Source: Thermofilaceae archaeon
Lineage (GTDB): Archaea > Thermoproteota > Thermoprotei > Thermofilales > Thermofilaceae
Assembly (NCBI GenBank): GCA_025057995.1
Contig: JANXEW010000003.1
Location: 104,863 to 168,862 of the forward strand
Direction: 5' to 3'
Length of the DNA: 64,000 nt
A model generated the notes under the pieces. It saw only the letters and a program-made list of their open reading frames with translations, made no database searches and was not told the DNA's origin. This document shows, piece by piece, positions 17,020-25,884 of this stretch (position 1 is the first letter of the stretch; each line of letters starts with the position of its first letter). The translations under genes and the position numbers were made by a program.

Positions 17020-17364
17020 GTGAGCGTACCATCTCCCTTGGCCAGGTTAATGAGGAAAGTCGGCATCGAGAACCTGTGGCTATACGTTATAGCTGAGCTT
17101 TGCAGGAATGACGTTTACCCTTATGAGTTGGCTAAGGCTATTGAGAGGGACTTTGGCTTTAAACCGGGTAAAGTGTTACCCTATGTTGTACTGAGTAAAT
17201 TGGAAGCTGAAGGTTTCGTAGAAAGTTATGTACACGAGAGAAGGAGATACTATAGGGTAACGAGCAAAGGTAAAGCCCTACTAAGGGACGGCGTCATGTA
17301 CCTTAGGAATCTCTCCGATAAACTAACTGAAGTGTCTAGCCTCGACCGAAGCGCAAACCTCTGA
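17020..17364 (+). CDS. PadR-family transcriptional regulator
   Basis: 114 residues. The winged helix has ENLWLYVIAELCRNDVYPYE, the conserved YELAKAIE helix, VLPYVVLSKLEAEGFVES and a RRRYYRVTSKGKALL wing, as in PadR proteins, which bind DNA as dimers and usually repress divergent neighbours. The start is a GTG at 17020 (an in-frame ATG at 17050 is possible). It is divergent from the sugar isomerase with about 100 bp between starts, so the isomerase is a likely target. Its 3' end overlaps the convergent membrane-protein gene by 29 bp. Confidence 0.75.
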   Translation: MSVPSPLARLMRKVGIENLWLYVIAELCRNDVYPYELAKAIERDFGFKPGKVLPYVVLSKLEAEGFVESYVHERRRYYRVTSKGKALLRDGVMYLRNLSDKLTEVSSLDRSANL

Positions 17365-17707
17365 AGGTGGATATCTCGGCGTAAGCACAAGTCAACAGGA
17401 AAATACACGTTAACACAGCTAAACCTGTTTCAACCAGTCTCCACGCTGTAATTGATCTAATCTTTTTACGGGCTAATACTGCAAGACCCGAATGCCCGTG
17501 TAGAACCGTCAAAACGACGATGGATAGTCTAAGCCACGGTGAAGTGTGGAGGCGGGCAGAAAAGGCGTAGTTAAAACCGAGGATCCTGAGGGAGGGAGAT
17601 ACCATGCCGTAGCCGGACAGTATGTAGATGAGTAGAAGGACTGTCAAAGGAATGGAGGTGATTTCCACGAGTTTCAAGTAAATCCTAAGCCTTCTCGCCT
17701 CACCCAC
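17336..17707 (-). CDS. Four-helix membrane protein, partner of exported flavoprotein
   Basis: 123 residues with hydrophobic segments at about 15-33, 57-75 and 92-112 and a shorter one near 40-48. Histidines occur near helix ends (ARLHTS, VLHGHSG), an arrangement that could carry a heme as in cytochrome b-like subunits; this is inference. Its start overlaps the end of the SagB-type gene by 8 nt, so the two are translated together. It could pass electrons to the exported flavin domain. No family is firmly recognised. Confidence 0.55.
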   Translation of the reverse strand: MGEARRLRIYLKLVEITSIPLTVLLLIYILSGYGMVSPSLRILGFNYAFSARLHTSPWLRLSIVVLTVLHGHSGLAVLARKKIRSITAWRLVETGLAVLTCIFLLTCAYAEISTFRGLRFGRG

Positions 17708-18506
17708 CTCTCGTCACCGTATAGACTTTAAACAGCTCATCGAAGCTCCCCTTATAAGGTTCAACCGGGACTCCAACTGGGAAGATGTATAGAGGCTCCT
17801 CCCCCCTTTGGACACCTACAACTCTAGCGACAGCTTCGTCGTCAAACGCTCCTACAGCTACCGTGCCCAGCTTTAAGGCTGCAGCCATAAGGTATATGTT
17901 CTGACCCGCATGACCCGCCTCCATGTGAACGTATCTTACACCCCTCTCACCGTACCTCCGTGTCGTCCTCTCATATACCGCGCAGATAACTATCGACACC
18001 GGAGCGTCTCTAACCCAGTCCTGCCTCAATGCTGAATCCCACAGCTCGCTCCTAACGTCGCCAGTCTTGACCAGTAACAATGAATGTCTAAGGGTATCGT
18101 ACTTATATACACCGGCTGCGAGGTATCCGTTACCGCTCAACACCCCGCCCTCTCCCACGACTACGTAAACCTCAAGAGGGTATGTGGCTCCGGCACTGGG
18201 CGCCGTCCTCCTGTACCATCCATCATATTCCGTAATCCCTTGGGCAGCCCAGAGGAGCAACGCTAAGTCAGACAGGTTTATGGGTCTCCCGCTATATTCC
18301 CTGATGCTCTTCCTACTGATTAAAGCCTCCTCAACGCTTAAACCGCTTCTTGGCTCTGGCAAAGGCAGCAGAAGTTCGACCCCCTCAGCTACAGGTGGGG
18401 CAGTGACATGATCTCTTACATCTCTTTTCTGCCAGTATAGGAGAGTGAAGCTTGCAGCGATGAGTACCGCCAAGGCCACTAAGAGAGTGAAGGTTCTAAC
18501 TCTCAT
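17700..18506 (-). CDS. Exported SagB-type nitroreductase-fold flavoprotein
   Basis: 268 residues. An N-terminal hydrophobic segment (about 8-24) looks like a signal anchor. The nitroreductase fold is clear from SRKSIREYSGRPINLSDLALLLWAAQG (FMN-binding start), RTAPSAGATYPLEVYVVVG (the SagB-type signature) and EAGHAGQNIYLMAAALKLG. Known members use FMN to oxidise or reduce a range of substrates. An exported version is unusual, because FMN and NAD(P)H are cytoplasmic. The overlapping downstream membrane gene may supply electrons. It is divergent from the inositol-phosphate synthase gene. Confidence 0.8.
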   Translation of the reverse strand: MRVRTFTLLVALAVLIAASFTLLYWQKRDVRDHVTAPPVAEGVELLLPLPEPRSGLSVEEALISRKSIREYSGRPINLSDLALLLWAAQGITEYDGWYRRTAPSAGATYPLEVYVVVGEGGVLSGNGYLAAGVYKYDTLRHSLLLVKTGDVRSELWDSALRQDWVRDAPVSIVICAVYERTTRRYGERGVRYVHMEAGHAGQNIYLMAAALKLGTVAVGAFDDEAVARVVGVQRGEEPLYIFPVGVPVEPYKGSFDELFKVYTVTRGG

Positions 18507-18559
18507 ATGATTATGAGCATGGAGTCGATTTAAAGCTTAGCCGAAGGCGTCGAGTAAAG

Positions 18560-18595
18560 TTTATAACTATTAGATAGTTCATGGCTATTAGATAG
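18560..18595 (+). promoter_or_regulatory. TATA box and 18-bp-spaced direct repeats before ips
   Basis: TTTATAA (18560-18566) is followed by two copies of CTATTAGATAG at 18567-18577 and 18585-18595, just before the ATG at 18598. The repeats cover the expected transcription start, so a repressor site is possible. Confidence 0.4.
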
Positions 18596-18597
18596 AA

Positions 18598-19770
18598 ATG
18601 GTCCGGGTAATGCTACTAGGGCAAGGGTTTGCAGCATCCGTTTTCGCCTGGGGGGTCATGCGATTGAAAAAAGGGTTGATGGAGCCATATGGCATACCTC
18701 TAGCTAGAGTAGACTTCGGAGTCCCTCTTACCAGCATCGACGTCGTAGCCAGCGTGGATGTGGATGCCGTGAAAGTGGGTAAGAGCCTCTACGAGGTCGT
18801 ACGTATGTACGGTCTCGAACCAGAGCCTGAGCTCAGAGAGGTCACCGTCATGCCGGGTTTAAAGTTGGAGAGCACCCCATCCTTTATCAAGACCCGTGCT
18901 CTCGACGACAACCGCTCCCTCGCCGATTCCCTAGCAAGGTTACAGGAGTTCATCGACGAAGTGAAGCCTCACGTAATTGTGGACGCAACTACGACTGCCC
19001 GGTCGTCGCCGTTAAACGTTTGGGAGAAAGTAGAAGATGGGGTACAGAAGGGGACGTTACCGCATCCGCAGGTCTACGCTTACGCTGCGCTTGAAAGAGG
19101 AGATGTCGCATACGTGAACCTGCAGCCAGCTCATGTCGCGTGTAGCCCAGCGTACGTTGAGCGAGCTCGCACAAAACGTGCTCTAGTGTTAGGCGATGAC
19201 TGTGCAACTGGAGCAACTCCCCTCACGGTTGATATCTTGGAACACTTGGCGGAGCGGGGCAGGAGGGTGCTCTCCGTCGCCCAGTTTAACATCGGCGGAA
19301 ACGCGGACTTCCTTTCCTTGACGGAGCCCGACCGCAACGTCGCGAAGGAGGAGACGAAAAGCGGGTCCTTGAGGGACATCCTCGGCTACGAGCCTCCGCA
19401 TTTCATTAGACCCACCGGGTACCTCGAGCCCCTCGGCGATAAGAAGTTCGTAGCGATGCACGTTCAGTGGATTTCCTTCGGCGGCTTCGTCGACGAGATG
19501 ATCGTCAACATGAGGATTAACGACAGCCCAGCGCTCGCTGGCTACATGGTCGATCTCGTACGCCTAGCTTACGCGTCTCTGAAGGCAGGGGTGTATGGGA
19601 CAGTCCCCGAGATCAATTTGTTCTACATGAAGAGGCCTGGACCTCAGGGTCTGAAACACAAACCAAAAATCATCGCGTACCAAGATCTGCTACGGTACGT
19701 TAGAGGTATTGCCGCTATAGATATCGTAGAGAGAGTTTTTGAGGTAAGCCAAATACGAGTTGCAGGTTAG
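18598..19770 (+). CDS. ips: myo-Inositol-1-phosphate synthase
   Basis: 390 residues. It converts glucose 6-phosphate to inositol 1-phosphate with NAD. The N-terminal LLGQGFAASVFAWGVM is the Rossmann dinucleotide site. Also visible are VIVDATTT, the conserved YVNLQPAHVA region, LGDDCATGATPLTVDIL and QFNIGGNADFLSLTEPDR, all typical of archaeal and actinobacterial synthases. The C-terminal HKPKIIAYQDLLRYV end matches the family, and the length is normal. In archaea the product feeds inositol phospholipids and, in thermophiles, di-myo-inositol phosphate. It stands alone with its own TATA box. Confidence 0.92.
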   Translation: MVRVMLLGQGFAASVFAWGVMRLKKGLMEPYGIPLARVDFGVPLTSIDVVASVDVDAVKVGKSLYEVVRMYGLEPEPELREVTVMPGLKLESTPSFIKTRALDDNRSLADSLARLQEFIDEVKPHVIVDATTTARSSPLNVWEKVEDGVQKGTLPHPQVYAYAALERGDVAYVNLQPAHVACSPAYVERARTKRALVLGDDCATGATPLTVDILEHLAERGRRVLSVAQFNIGGNADFLSLTEPDRNVAKEETKSGSLRDILGYEPPHFIRPTGYLEPLGDKKFVAMHVQWISFGGFVDEMIVNMRINDSPALAGYMVDLVRLAYASLKAGVYGTVPEINLFYMKRPGPQGLKHKPKIIAYQDLLRYVRGIAAIDIVERVFEVSQIRVAG

Positions 19771-19812
19771 CTAAGGCTAGAGTTTTAAAGCGAGAGAGCT
19801 CTTCAGCCCACG

Positions 19813-22071
19813 ATGAGGATACGAAGAAGGCTTACGTTAACGTTTTTGACCGTATGTTCAATTCTAGCTTCAGCGTTCCTGTGGAGTTCATTAACTCGAG
19901 ACAGCGAAAGGAAGTACACGTTAGTCCACTTTTATGTTCCCTGGGACGACGGCGCGGAGACTGCTACGAGCGTAAGGTATTGGCTTACTGAAAGGGGGAG
20001 GACGGTCGAGCGTGTAACCCTTGGAGCTCAAGGTCATTTTCACGTGAATGGAAAGAGGATACGTTTCTTCGGCGTAAACATCGGAGGAGGAGCATGCTTC
20101 CCCGATAAGGCTGAAGCCGAGAAAATCGCCGTTAGGCTAGCTAAGCTAGGAGTAAATCTCGTTAGACTCCACGGGATTGATGCTAACTGGGAGTCGATAA
20201 ATGTTTTCGGTGGCTACGATGCTCCTTCGACGAGAAAGTTGGATGAAAATGCGCTAGACAGGTTAGATTACTTTATCGCAAAACTTAAGGAGCAGGGCAT
20301 TTACGTTAACCTGAATCTTCTAGTAGCTCGCAGGTTTAAAGCAGCGGATGGGCTTCACGCAGACGTTGAAAAGATGGATTGGAAGGATCAACACGCCCTC
20401 ATCTTCATCGACCCGAAAGTTAAGGCTTTGTACAAGGAGTTTGCTTACAATTTGTTGAACCGTAAGAACTCCTACACGAATATTTCGTACTCGGAGGACC
20501 CGGTAGTAGCTTTCGTTGAGATAGCTAACGAGATGGGAGCATGGTTCTGGTATATGCTAGCCGACGTCGCGTCCAGGCTGCCTTCCTACTATAGACAGAT
20601 TTTTGAAAACCTTTGGAACGATTATCTGACTTCAAAGTACGGGTCGATAGATGAGTATCTTAGACGCTGGGGTGTTAACGCAAACCGTGCCCCAATTCTA
20701 ACAGGTAGAACTTATTGGAGCGCACCCGATTTCGTGAGAGAAGATTGGCTAGATTTTATCTACCAGCTCGAGTTGGGAACGTACTCTGAGCTCTACAATT
20801 TCCTTAGGCATGAGGTGGGCTATAGGGGGATCATAGTGGGCAGTACGACGTTTTTCAGCCCCTTAAGCATCCAGTCGAACTTCGATGTGATTGACGCTCA
20901 CGCGTACTGGCAGCACCCAGAGTTCCCAGGTAGCAGCTGGGATCCCGGAAACTGGTATGTTGTGAACGAACCCATGGTCAATCAGCCTTTAAAAAGTACG
21001 ATCGCTTATTTGGCCCCCCAGAGAGTCTACGGCAAACCCTTCGTCGTCAGCGAGTACGGGCACCCTGCGCCGAACATGTTCGCTAGTGAAGGCATCGTAA
21101 TGTTGGCGGCTTACGCAGCGCTGCAGGACTGGGATGGGATAATCTACTTCTCCTACGGTAGCTTCAACGACTGGGACTCGAGGAGAATTAGAGGTTGGTT
21201 TGACATCGATCAGGACCCTGGTAAAATGGCGTTGATGATCCCGGCCTACATGCTCTTCGCTAGAGGAGATGTAAGACCAGCTCGAACATACGTGGTTGCG
21301 AACCTGTCGAGAGACGTTGAGAGAGTACGGTTAAAGGGTTACGACTACGGTGAGGGAAGTGATGTCGGGATTAAACCCGAGATCTCTCTTATTCATAGGG
21401 TAGCCGTAGCAACCGTACTCCCTCCACCGGAGGAGGCGGTGAGTCCCAGAGAAGTTACGTTGCCAGAGCACGTGAACAGGAACTTGTATAAGTCCGATAC
21501 ATCCCAAATCTCATGGAAGGTGTTAGAGAAAGGTCTTGGGGAGTTTACGGTCGCCACCGAGAGGTCGATCGTTTTGGTGGGGTACGTTGGGGAAAGAGTA
21601 TTCGACTTTGGTAATGTCGAGTTAGAAGTTGGAGATACGTTGCTTGGCGGATACGGCATTGTGTCGCTTGTTACAAAGGAGGATGAGACATTCGACAGTT
21701 GGAGCCGGATGCTTTTGATAACAATCGGATATGTGACCAACGAAGGCATGGTTGTCAGGAACTACGATGGTAGGGGAGTAATAGCGGTCGGGTCAACTCT
21801 CATGAGGCACCTTGGTGAAGCTAGAGGGAAGAGAGTGTTCTGCCCCTTCCAATGGGGTCAGCGAGGCGATTGGGGTTCGGGTCCAACTATAGTCGAGCCG
21901 TTACCCATTAGAGTAAAGCTCAAGACTTCGGGTAGCATAGAAGTCTGGGCTCTCGACAATACTGGGAGAAGAGTGGCACAAATTCCCGTTACAACTGAAG
22001 GTCATGCTAAGGTCTTCAAAGTAGATCCTAGCTTCGGAACAGTTTGGTACGAAATAATTGCTCAACCGTAG
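19813..22071 (+). CDS. Exported GH5-like clan-A glycoside hydrolase
   Basis: 752 residues. A basic signal region (MRIRRR then residues 8-25 hydrophobic) suggests export. HFHVNGKRIRFFGVNIGGG begins the barrel; LAKLGVNLVRLHGID and KLKEQGIYVNLNLL are typical of GH5-type enzymes. VAFVEIANEMG contains the likely acid/base Glu240, and FVVSEYGHPAP the likely nucleophile Glu414. About 270 C-terminal residues form one or two beta domains, perhaps for carbohydrate binding. The substrate cannot be read from sequence. The ATG at 19813 lies about 25 nt after GTTTTAAAG. Confidence 0.8.
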   Translation: MRIRRRLTLTFLTVCSILASAFLWSSLTRDSERKYTLVHFYVPWDDGAETATSVRYWLTERGRTVERVTLGAQGHFHVNGKRIRFFGVNIGGGACFPDKAEAEKIAVRLAKLGVNLVRLHGIDANWESINVFGGYDAPSTRKLDENALDRLDYFIAKLKEQGIYVNLNLLVARRFKAADGLHADVEKMDWKDQHALIFIDPKVKALYKEFAYNLLNRKNSYTNISYSEDPVVAFVEIANEMGAWFWYMLADVASRLPSYYRQIFENLWNDYLTSKYGSIDEYLRRWGVNANRAPILTGRTYWSAPDFVREDWLDFIYQLELGTYSELYNFLRHEVGYRGIIVGSTTFFSPLSIQSNFDVIDAHAYWQHPEFPGSSWDPGNWYVVNEPMVNQPLKSTIAYLAPQRVYGKPFVVSEYGHPAPNMFASEGIVMLAAYAALQDWDGIIYFSYGSFNDWDSRRIRGWFDIDQDPGKMALMIPAYMLFARGDVRPARTYVVANLSRDVERVRLKGYDYGEGSDVGIKPEISLIHRVAVATVLPPPEEAVSPREVTLPEHVNRNLYKSDTSQISWKVLEKGLGEFTVATERSIVLVGYVGERVFDFGNVELEVGDTLLGGYGIVSLVTKEDETFDSWSRMLLITIGYVTNEGMVVRNYDGRGVIAVGSTLMRHLGEARGKRVFCPFQWGQRGDWGSGPTIVEPLPIRVKLKTSGSIEVWALDNTGRRVAQIPVTTEGHAKVFKVDPSFGTVWYEIIAQP

Positions 22072-22101
22072 TACTCGGTGGAACCAAAATGTTTCAGCTC
22101 T

Positions 22102-22124
22102 AGGTTGATAGTCAACCTCTTTTT
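22102..22124 (+). terminator. Hairpin with T tract after the GH5-like gene
   Basis: AGGTTGA (22102-22108) and TCAACCT (22112-22118) form a 7-bp stem around TAG, followed by CTTTTTC. The position 31 nt after the stop suits a transcription terminator. Confidence 0.6.
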
Positions 22125-22221
22125 CATTTTATGAAACCGTTTTCAACTGTTTATCTTTGAACTATCTACAGCTAACGTCAGTTCACAGAACGAATTAAAT
22201 TTCCGTAGAGATGGGGGGACT

Positions 22222-22755
22222 ATGTGCGAAAAGACTGTTAGGATCCTGGTCGTTTACGACAGTTGGACTGGCAACGTGGAGAAGATGGCTCACGCTGTAG
22301 CTGAAGGTGTAAAGGAGGCTGGCGCAGAGGTGAAGGTTGTTAAAGTCGATGAAGTTGATGTAGAGGAAGTGCCTGAGTACGACGGTTACGCCTTCGGCTC
22401 GCCCACGCACTGTGGGACGATGAGCTACAAGATGAACCAATTCTTCAACGAGCGGATGATCAAGTTCTGGGGGAAGCTTCGATATAAGGTAGCTGTAGCT
22501 TTTGCTTCGTCAGGTGGGTTAGGTGGGGGCAACGAGATGACGCTCTGGTCGCTGGTTTCCACCATTTTAAACTTCGGTATGATGACTTTCGGCGTGCCGG
22601 ATTACGTCGCTCCAGGTGTAACGTTGCACTATGGGGCGGTCGCAATAGGGACTCCGGACAGCAACACTCTCAAGGCTTGTAAGCTGTTGGGGCGCAGGCT
22701 GGTTGAGCATGTGAAGGTAGTCAAGGCTGGTCTCCAGTCCTCCGGGCCCGCATAG
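22222..22755 (+). CDS. Flavodoxin-like (WrbA-type) protein
   Basis: 177 residues. ILVVYDSWTGNVEKMA is the FMN phosphate-binding loop, YDGYAFGSPTHCGTMS the second flavin loop, and VAFASSGGLGGGNEMT the third, in the order of NAD(P)H:quinone oxidoreductases of the WrbA/flavodoxin group. It probably binds FMN and reduces quinones, or works as an electron carrier in the cytosol. The ATG lies 20-29 nt after AATTAAATTT. The last 35 bp overlap the convergent MFS gene end. The exact electron partners are unknown. Confidence 0.82.
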   Translation: MCEKTVRILVVYDSWTGNVEKMAHAVAEGVKEAGAEVKVVKVDEVDVEEVPEYDGYAFGSPTHCGTMSYKMNQFFNERMIKFWGKLRYKVAVAFASSGGLGGGNEMTLWSLVSTILNFGMMTFGVPDYVAPGVTLHYGAVAIGTPDSNTLKACKLLGRRLVEHVKVVKAGLQSSGPA

Positions 22756-23905
22756 CTAGTATACCCATTAGTAGTGCGCCGGCGACGCCTAAGACACAGC
22801 TGTATGAGAAGGCTACAAGCCTGCCAACCGTATCCCATATGTAACCGACGAGAGTCATCCCTGTAAGCGTAGCTACCCCGTACACTAGGTAGAAGAGCCC
22901 GTAGGCTGTGCCGCGCAACTCCCCACACGTGAAGCGGGGTATTACAGCTCGGGATAGGGTTTCGTGAGCGCCGAAGAAGAGCCCGTACAGTATCACTATG
23001 ATCGCAACAGCTGGTAAGCCGCTCGCATACGCCATCGTGAGAGAGGAGGCAGAGAAAAGTAGGAAAGAGGCGGCGAGAAGAGGTTCTCTCCCCGTTCTGT
23101 CTGAGAGGAGTCCAATCGGATAGCCGACGAGCGTGTGAAACAGGTTTAGACCCAGGTATACGAGGGGCACCAGCTCTGGTGCGACGCCTAGCTCGCTTGA
23201 CCGTAGAAGTACGAAGCTGAAGTCATAGAACCCGAGCCCGAAGACGGCGAAAGCTACTAGCAGGAGGACGAATTCCCCTCTTAACAGCGACCGAGCCCCC
23301 CGCAGAAGTTCTTGACGTTTAGGGTTTGTTTTAACATCCTCCACGAAGAACCATAGTATCAAGAGGGCTATAGCAGCTGGAATGAAGGAGAGGAGGAACA
23401 GGTTTCGGGCACCTATTAAGGGGAGCAGTAGAGTGGTTAACAAGGGTCCTAGAATAGCTCCAGCCTGGTCTAGAGTTCTGTGGAGCCCGAAAGCTCTCCC
23501 AGACCTTTCTTCGCTGACAGACTGACTGATAAGGGCATCCCTCGGTGAAGTACGGATCCCTTTACCGGTCCTATCTGTCACCCTGATCGCGAGCACGTCC
23601 ACAGGTGAACTAGCTAGTGAGAAGAGGGGCTTAGATACCGTAGAAAGAGTGTAGCCTAAGAACACCATTGGCTTCCTCCTCCCCAGCCGGTCTGAGATGA
23701 AGCCGCTAACCGTACGGAAAAGGTAGTTTGCCAGCTCCCCAGCCCCCTCTATCAAGCCTAGAAACACTCTTGATGCTCCCAGCTCGTGTACGGCGAATAT
23801 CGGGAGGTAGCCTGTAACCATCTCTGTAGAAATGTCCGTGAAGAAACTTACAGCTCCTAAAGCATAGACGTTGCGCATACCTACGGTGTTTTTCTTTTTG
23901 TTCAC
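22721..23905 (-). CDS. Major facilitator superfamily transporter
   Basis: 394 residues with 12 predicted membrane spans. The MFS signature is visible after helix 2 (SGFISDRLGRRKPMVFLGY) and is repeated in the second half (YPIGLLSDRTGREPLLA). Acidic FTDISTEMV in helix 1 and DRTGKGIRTSPRDALI in helix 4 resemble a family of predicted drug or metabolite exporters common in archaea. The substrate is unknown. The start at 23905 lies next to a Lys-rich N-terminus (MNKKKN). It converges on and overlaps the flavodoxin gene by 35 bp. Confidence 0.85.
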   Translation of the reverse strand: MNKKKNTVGMRNVYALGAVSFFTDISTEMVTGYLPIFAVHELGASRVFLGLIEGAGELANYLFRTVSGFISDRLGRRKPMVFLGYTLSTVSKPLFSLASSPVDVLAIRVTDRTGKGIRTSPRDALISQSVSEERSGRAFGLHRTLDQAGAILGPLLTTLLLPLIGARNLFLLSFIPAAIALLILWFFVEDVKTNPKRQELLRGARSLLRGEFVLLLVAFAVFGLGFYDFSFVLLRSSELGVAPELVPLVYLGLNLFHTLVGYPIGLLSDRTGREPLLAASFLLFSASSLTMAYASGLPAVAIIVILYGLFFGAHETLSRAVIPRFTCGELRGTAYGLFYLVYGVATLTGMTLVGYIWDTVGRLVAFSYSCVLGVAGALLMGILAMRARRTGDQP

Positions 23906-24026
23906 AAAAACGTTTTGAGTTCATCTAAATAAATTTGCACCTGCAAGTATACTTCACTGACGTCTGCGAACATTAGATTGTAGGTAATCGCTGCCGAACA
24001 ATCGTCTCCACCCTGGGTTAGTGAAG

Positions 24027-24863
24027 CTACTTCAAGCCTAGGAATCTAATTGCGTTAAGACCCAAGTACTTGTTTACTACTTCTCCCGGCATTCCCAACT
24101 CGTCTCGCAGGATTCTTTCGTCAGTCTCGCGGACGCTTTTTGAATATTTTAGACTTCTGGTTGAACTATCACTACCGAACAACAGGTAATCGTGAGCGCC
24201 GTAGGCTAATACCTTAGCAAAAACCTCTCTCCTGTAAATAAGTGGAGTTCCAGGTGTCGCGTCGATGAACATTTGCATCCTTTCCCCACTCTTCTGTGCC
24301 GCGTGCCTGAAGCGACCCCAGAGCGATATGCACTCGTCAACCCACGGCCAGCTCACGTGAGCCAGCGCAAACCTTAGCCTCGGGAACTTGATGAGAACCT
24401 CGAAGTTTACAGGTCTACAGAAGCGTGACGAGTCCTCGAAGCCGAACAGTATGCCAGAGTGGAAAATCACAGGCGCCTCTAACTCCTCTATCTTCTCGTA
24501 AACATTAAACAAATTTTCGTCATAAGGGTACCAGTGGTAGGGTATCATCTTGACACCCTTCAGCTCAAGGTCTGTTAAAGCCCACTCCAGTACCTCCGTA
24601 GCACCCTCCAGCCGGGGTTCAAGCCATAAGAACCCGATTATCCTATCAGGGTACTCCTTCTGTAACTTTGCTACGTGTAGAGCTGCCTCTTTTTGCATCC
24701 CTACGTTGTAGAAGTATTTACCGCTATACTCATCAACAACCTGCCCAGGGTAAGGTGAAAAGAGTACAATAGCATCGATGCCGTACTCGTCCATCTCGCT
24801 CACTATTTTCATAGCTTCCTCGCCTCCTCTCGAATGGACGTGGCAGTCTATTACCTTGGTCAT
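24027..24863 (-). CDS. Metal-dependent amidohydrolase (TIM barrel)
   Basis: About 278 residues from the ATG at 24863. DCHVHSRGG near the start supplies the HxH metal ligands. VKMIPYHWYPYDE, APVIFHSG (His), FALAHVSWPWVDE (His) and LLFGSDSSTRS (Asp) follow in the order of the amidohydrolase-2 / decarboxylase-like group. It probably hydrolyses or decarboxylates a small cyclic substrate in the cytosol. The frame extends to a GTG at 24902, but the fold starts at 24863. It lies just downstream of the frameshifted deacetylase on the same strand. Confidence 0.75.
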   Translation of the reverse strand: MTKVIDCHVHSRGGEEAMKIVSEMDEYGIDAIVLFSPYPGQVVDEYSGKYFYNVGMQKEAALHVAKLQKEYPDRIIGFLWLEPRLEGATEVLEWALTDLELKGVKMIPYHWYPYDENLFNVYEKIEELEAPVIFHSGILFGFEDSSRFCRPVNFEVLIKFPRLRFALAHVSWPWVDECISLWGRFRHAAQKSGERMQMFIDATPGTPLIYRREVFAKVLAYGAHDYLLFGSDSSTRSLKYSKSVRETDERILRDELGMPGEVVNKYLGLNAIRFLGLK

Positions 24864-24967
24864 GAGATGTATCGGAAGGAGCTGGGAAAAATAGCTTACC
24901 ACTTTCCACTATTTGAGGCATCACCTCTCTACTTGTAACTATCTCAGCCTCAATGGATGCCTTTACT

Positions 24968-25761
24968 CTACACAAGCTTAGGTCTTGGGTAAAATCTCAA
25001 ACCTCTCTCAACCAAGTGTCCTGCGCCGACTCCAACCTCTCTAAACTCTTCGTAAACTCTCTCCCCCTTCTCCACCTTTCCCCTCGCTTCCCCAAACTGT
25101 TTTTTAATCAGAGCCTCGCCCACTGCATAGTTGGTCCCGTGTAAACCCAGCTCCTCAGCTCTCCCGGAAACCTTGGCTAGCGCTCCAAACATCTCTATCT
25201 GGCTTCTATGCTGAAGTATAGCCTCCAGCTTCTTATCCAAGTAGTCTGTTACGTCAACCAAGAGGTTAGGGTTGTCCGTTGAGAAGTAACATATTTCCTT
25301 AACTTGAAACGGCTTAAGCCCGGATCTTAAGTGTTCTATGTTGAACATAGGCATGCCTGCGAAGACTGAAGCTTCTGTGGCTACAAGCCCAACCGTTCTA
25401 TGGTCAGGGTGAGCGTTGTAGGGGATCCAAGGATCAAGCGTGCAAACGATATCGGCGCAAAGCTCCCTAATAGTCTTTATCAACTTCTCCCTTAGCTCGA
25501 GGCTGGGTAGTATCAACTCGCCGTCAGGATACCCTAGAAATAACACGTCTATCACTCCGAGGATTCTAGCAGCCTCTCTTTCCTCCCTCTCTCGAACCAA
25601 CGCTAGCTCCTTGGGTCCATCTCAGGATCGTACGTCCCCTTGCTTCCGTCAGTCACTGTCAAGTAATAAACTTCGCAACCATCAGCCGCCCACTTAGCCA
25701 CTGTACCCCCGATGTGTATATCAGCGTCATCAGGATGCGCTTGCACTACAAGAACATTCAC
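24968..25761 (-). pseudogene. LmbE/PIG-L deacetylase split by a one-base frameshift
   Basis: A GTG at 25761 opens a frame with VNVLVVQAHPDDADIHIGG, the zinc-binding HPDD motif, which runs to a TAG at 25603-25605. The rest of the family sequence, including NAHPDHRTVG with the distal zinc His, continues in another frame to 24968. The two parts join exactly where the family expects (YDPEMDPR then ELALVREREE) if one base is added near 25608. The full gene would encode about 264 residues, the usual length for N-acetyl-sugar deacetylases. Causes are a real mutation, a sequencing error or recoding. A TATA box lies at 25785-25792. Confidence 0.8.
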
Positions 25762-25784
25762 GTTGTAGCGAGTCTACGGACGCG

Positions 25785-25792
25785 TATAAATA
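25785..25792 (-). promoter_or_regulatory. TATA box of the LmbE/PIG-L gene
   Basis: TATAAATA on the plus strand (TATTTATA on the coding strand) lies 24-31 nt before the GTG at 25761. This fixes that start and shows that the frameshifted gene still has a promoter. Confidence 0.6.
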
Positions 25793-25884
25793 CTCTTGTC
25801 TTCGGATCGAGTTTGCGATATATACACAATTCTCACGTTCCTAACGTGGATTATGCTAGAGGTAAAGAGCTGACAGTGAAAAGT

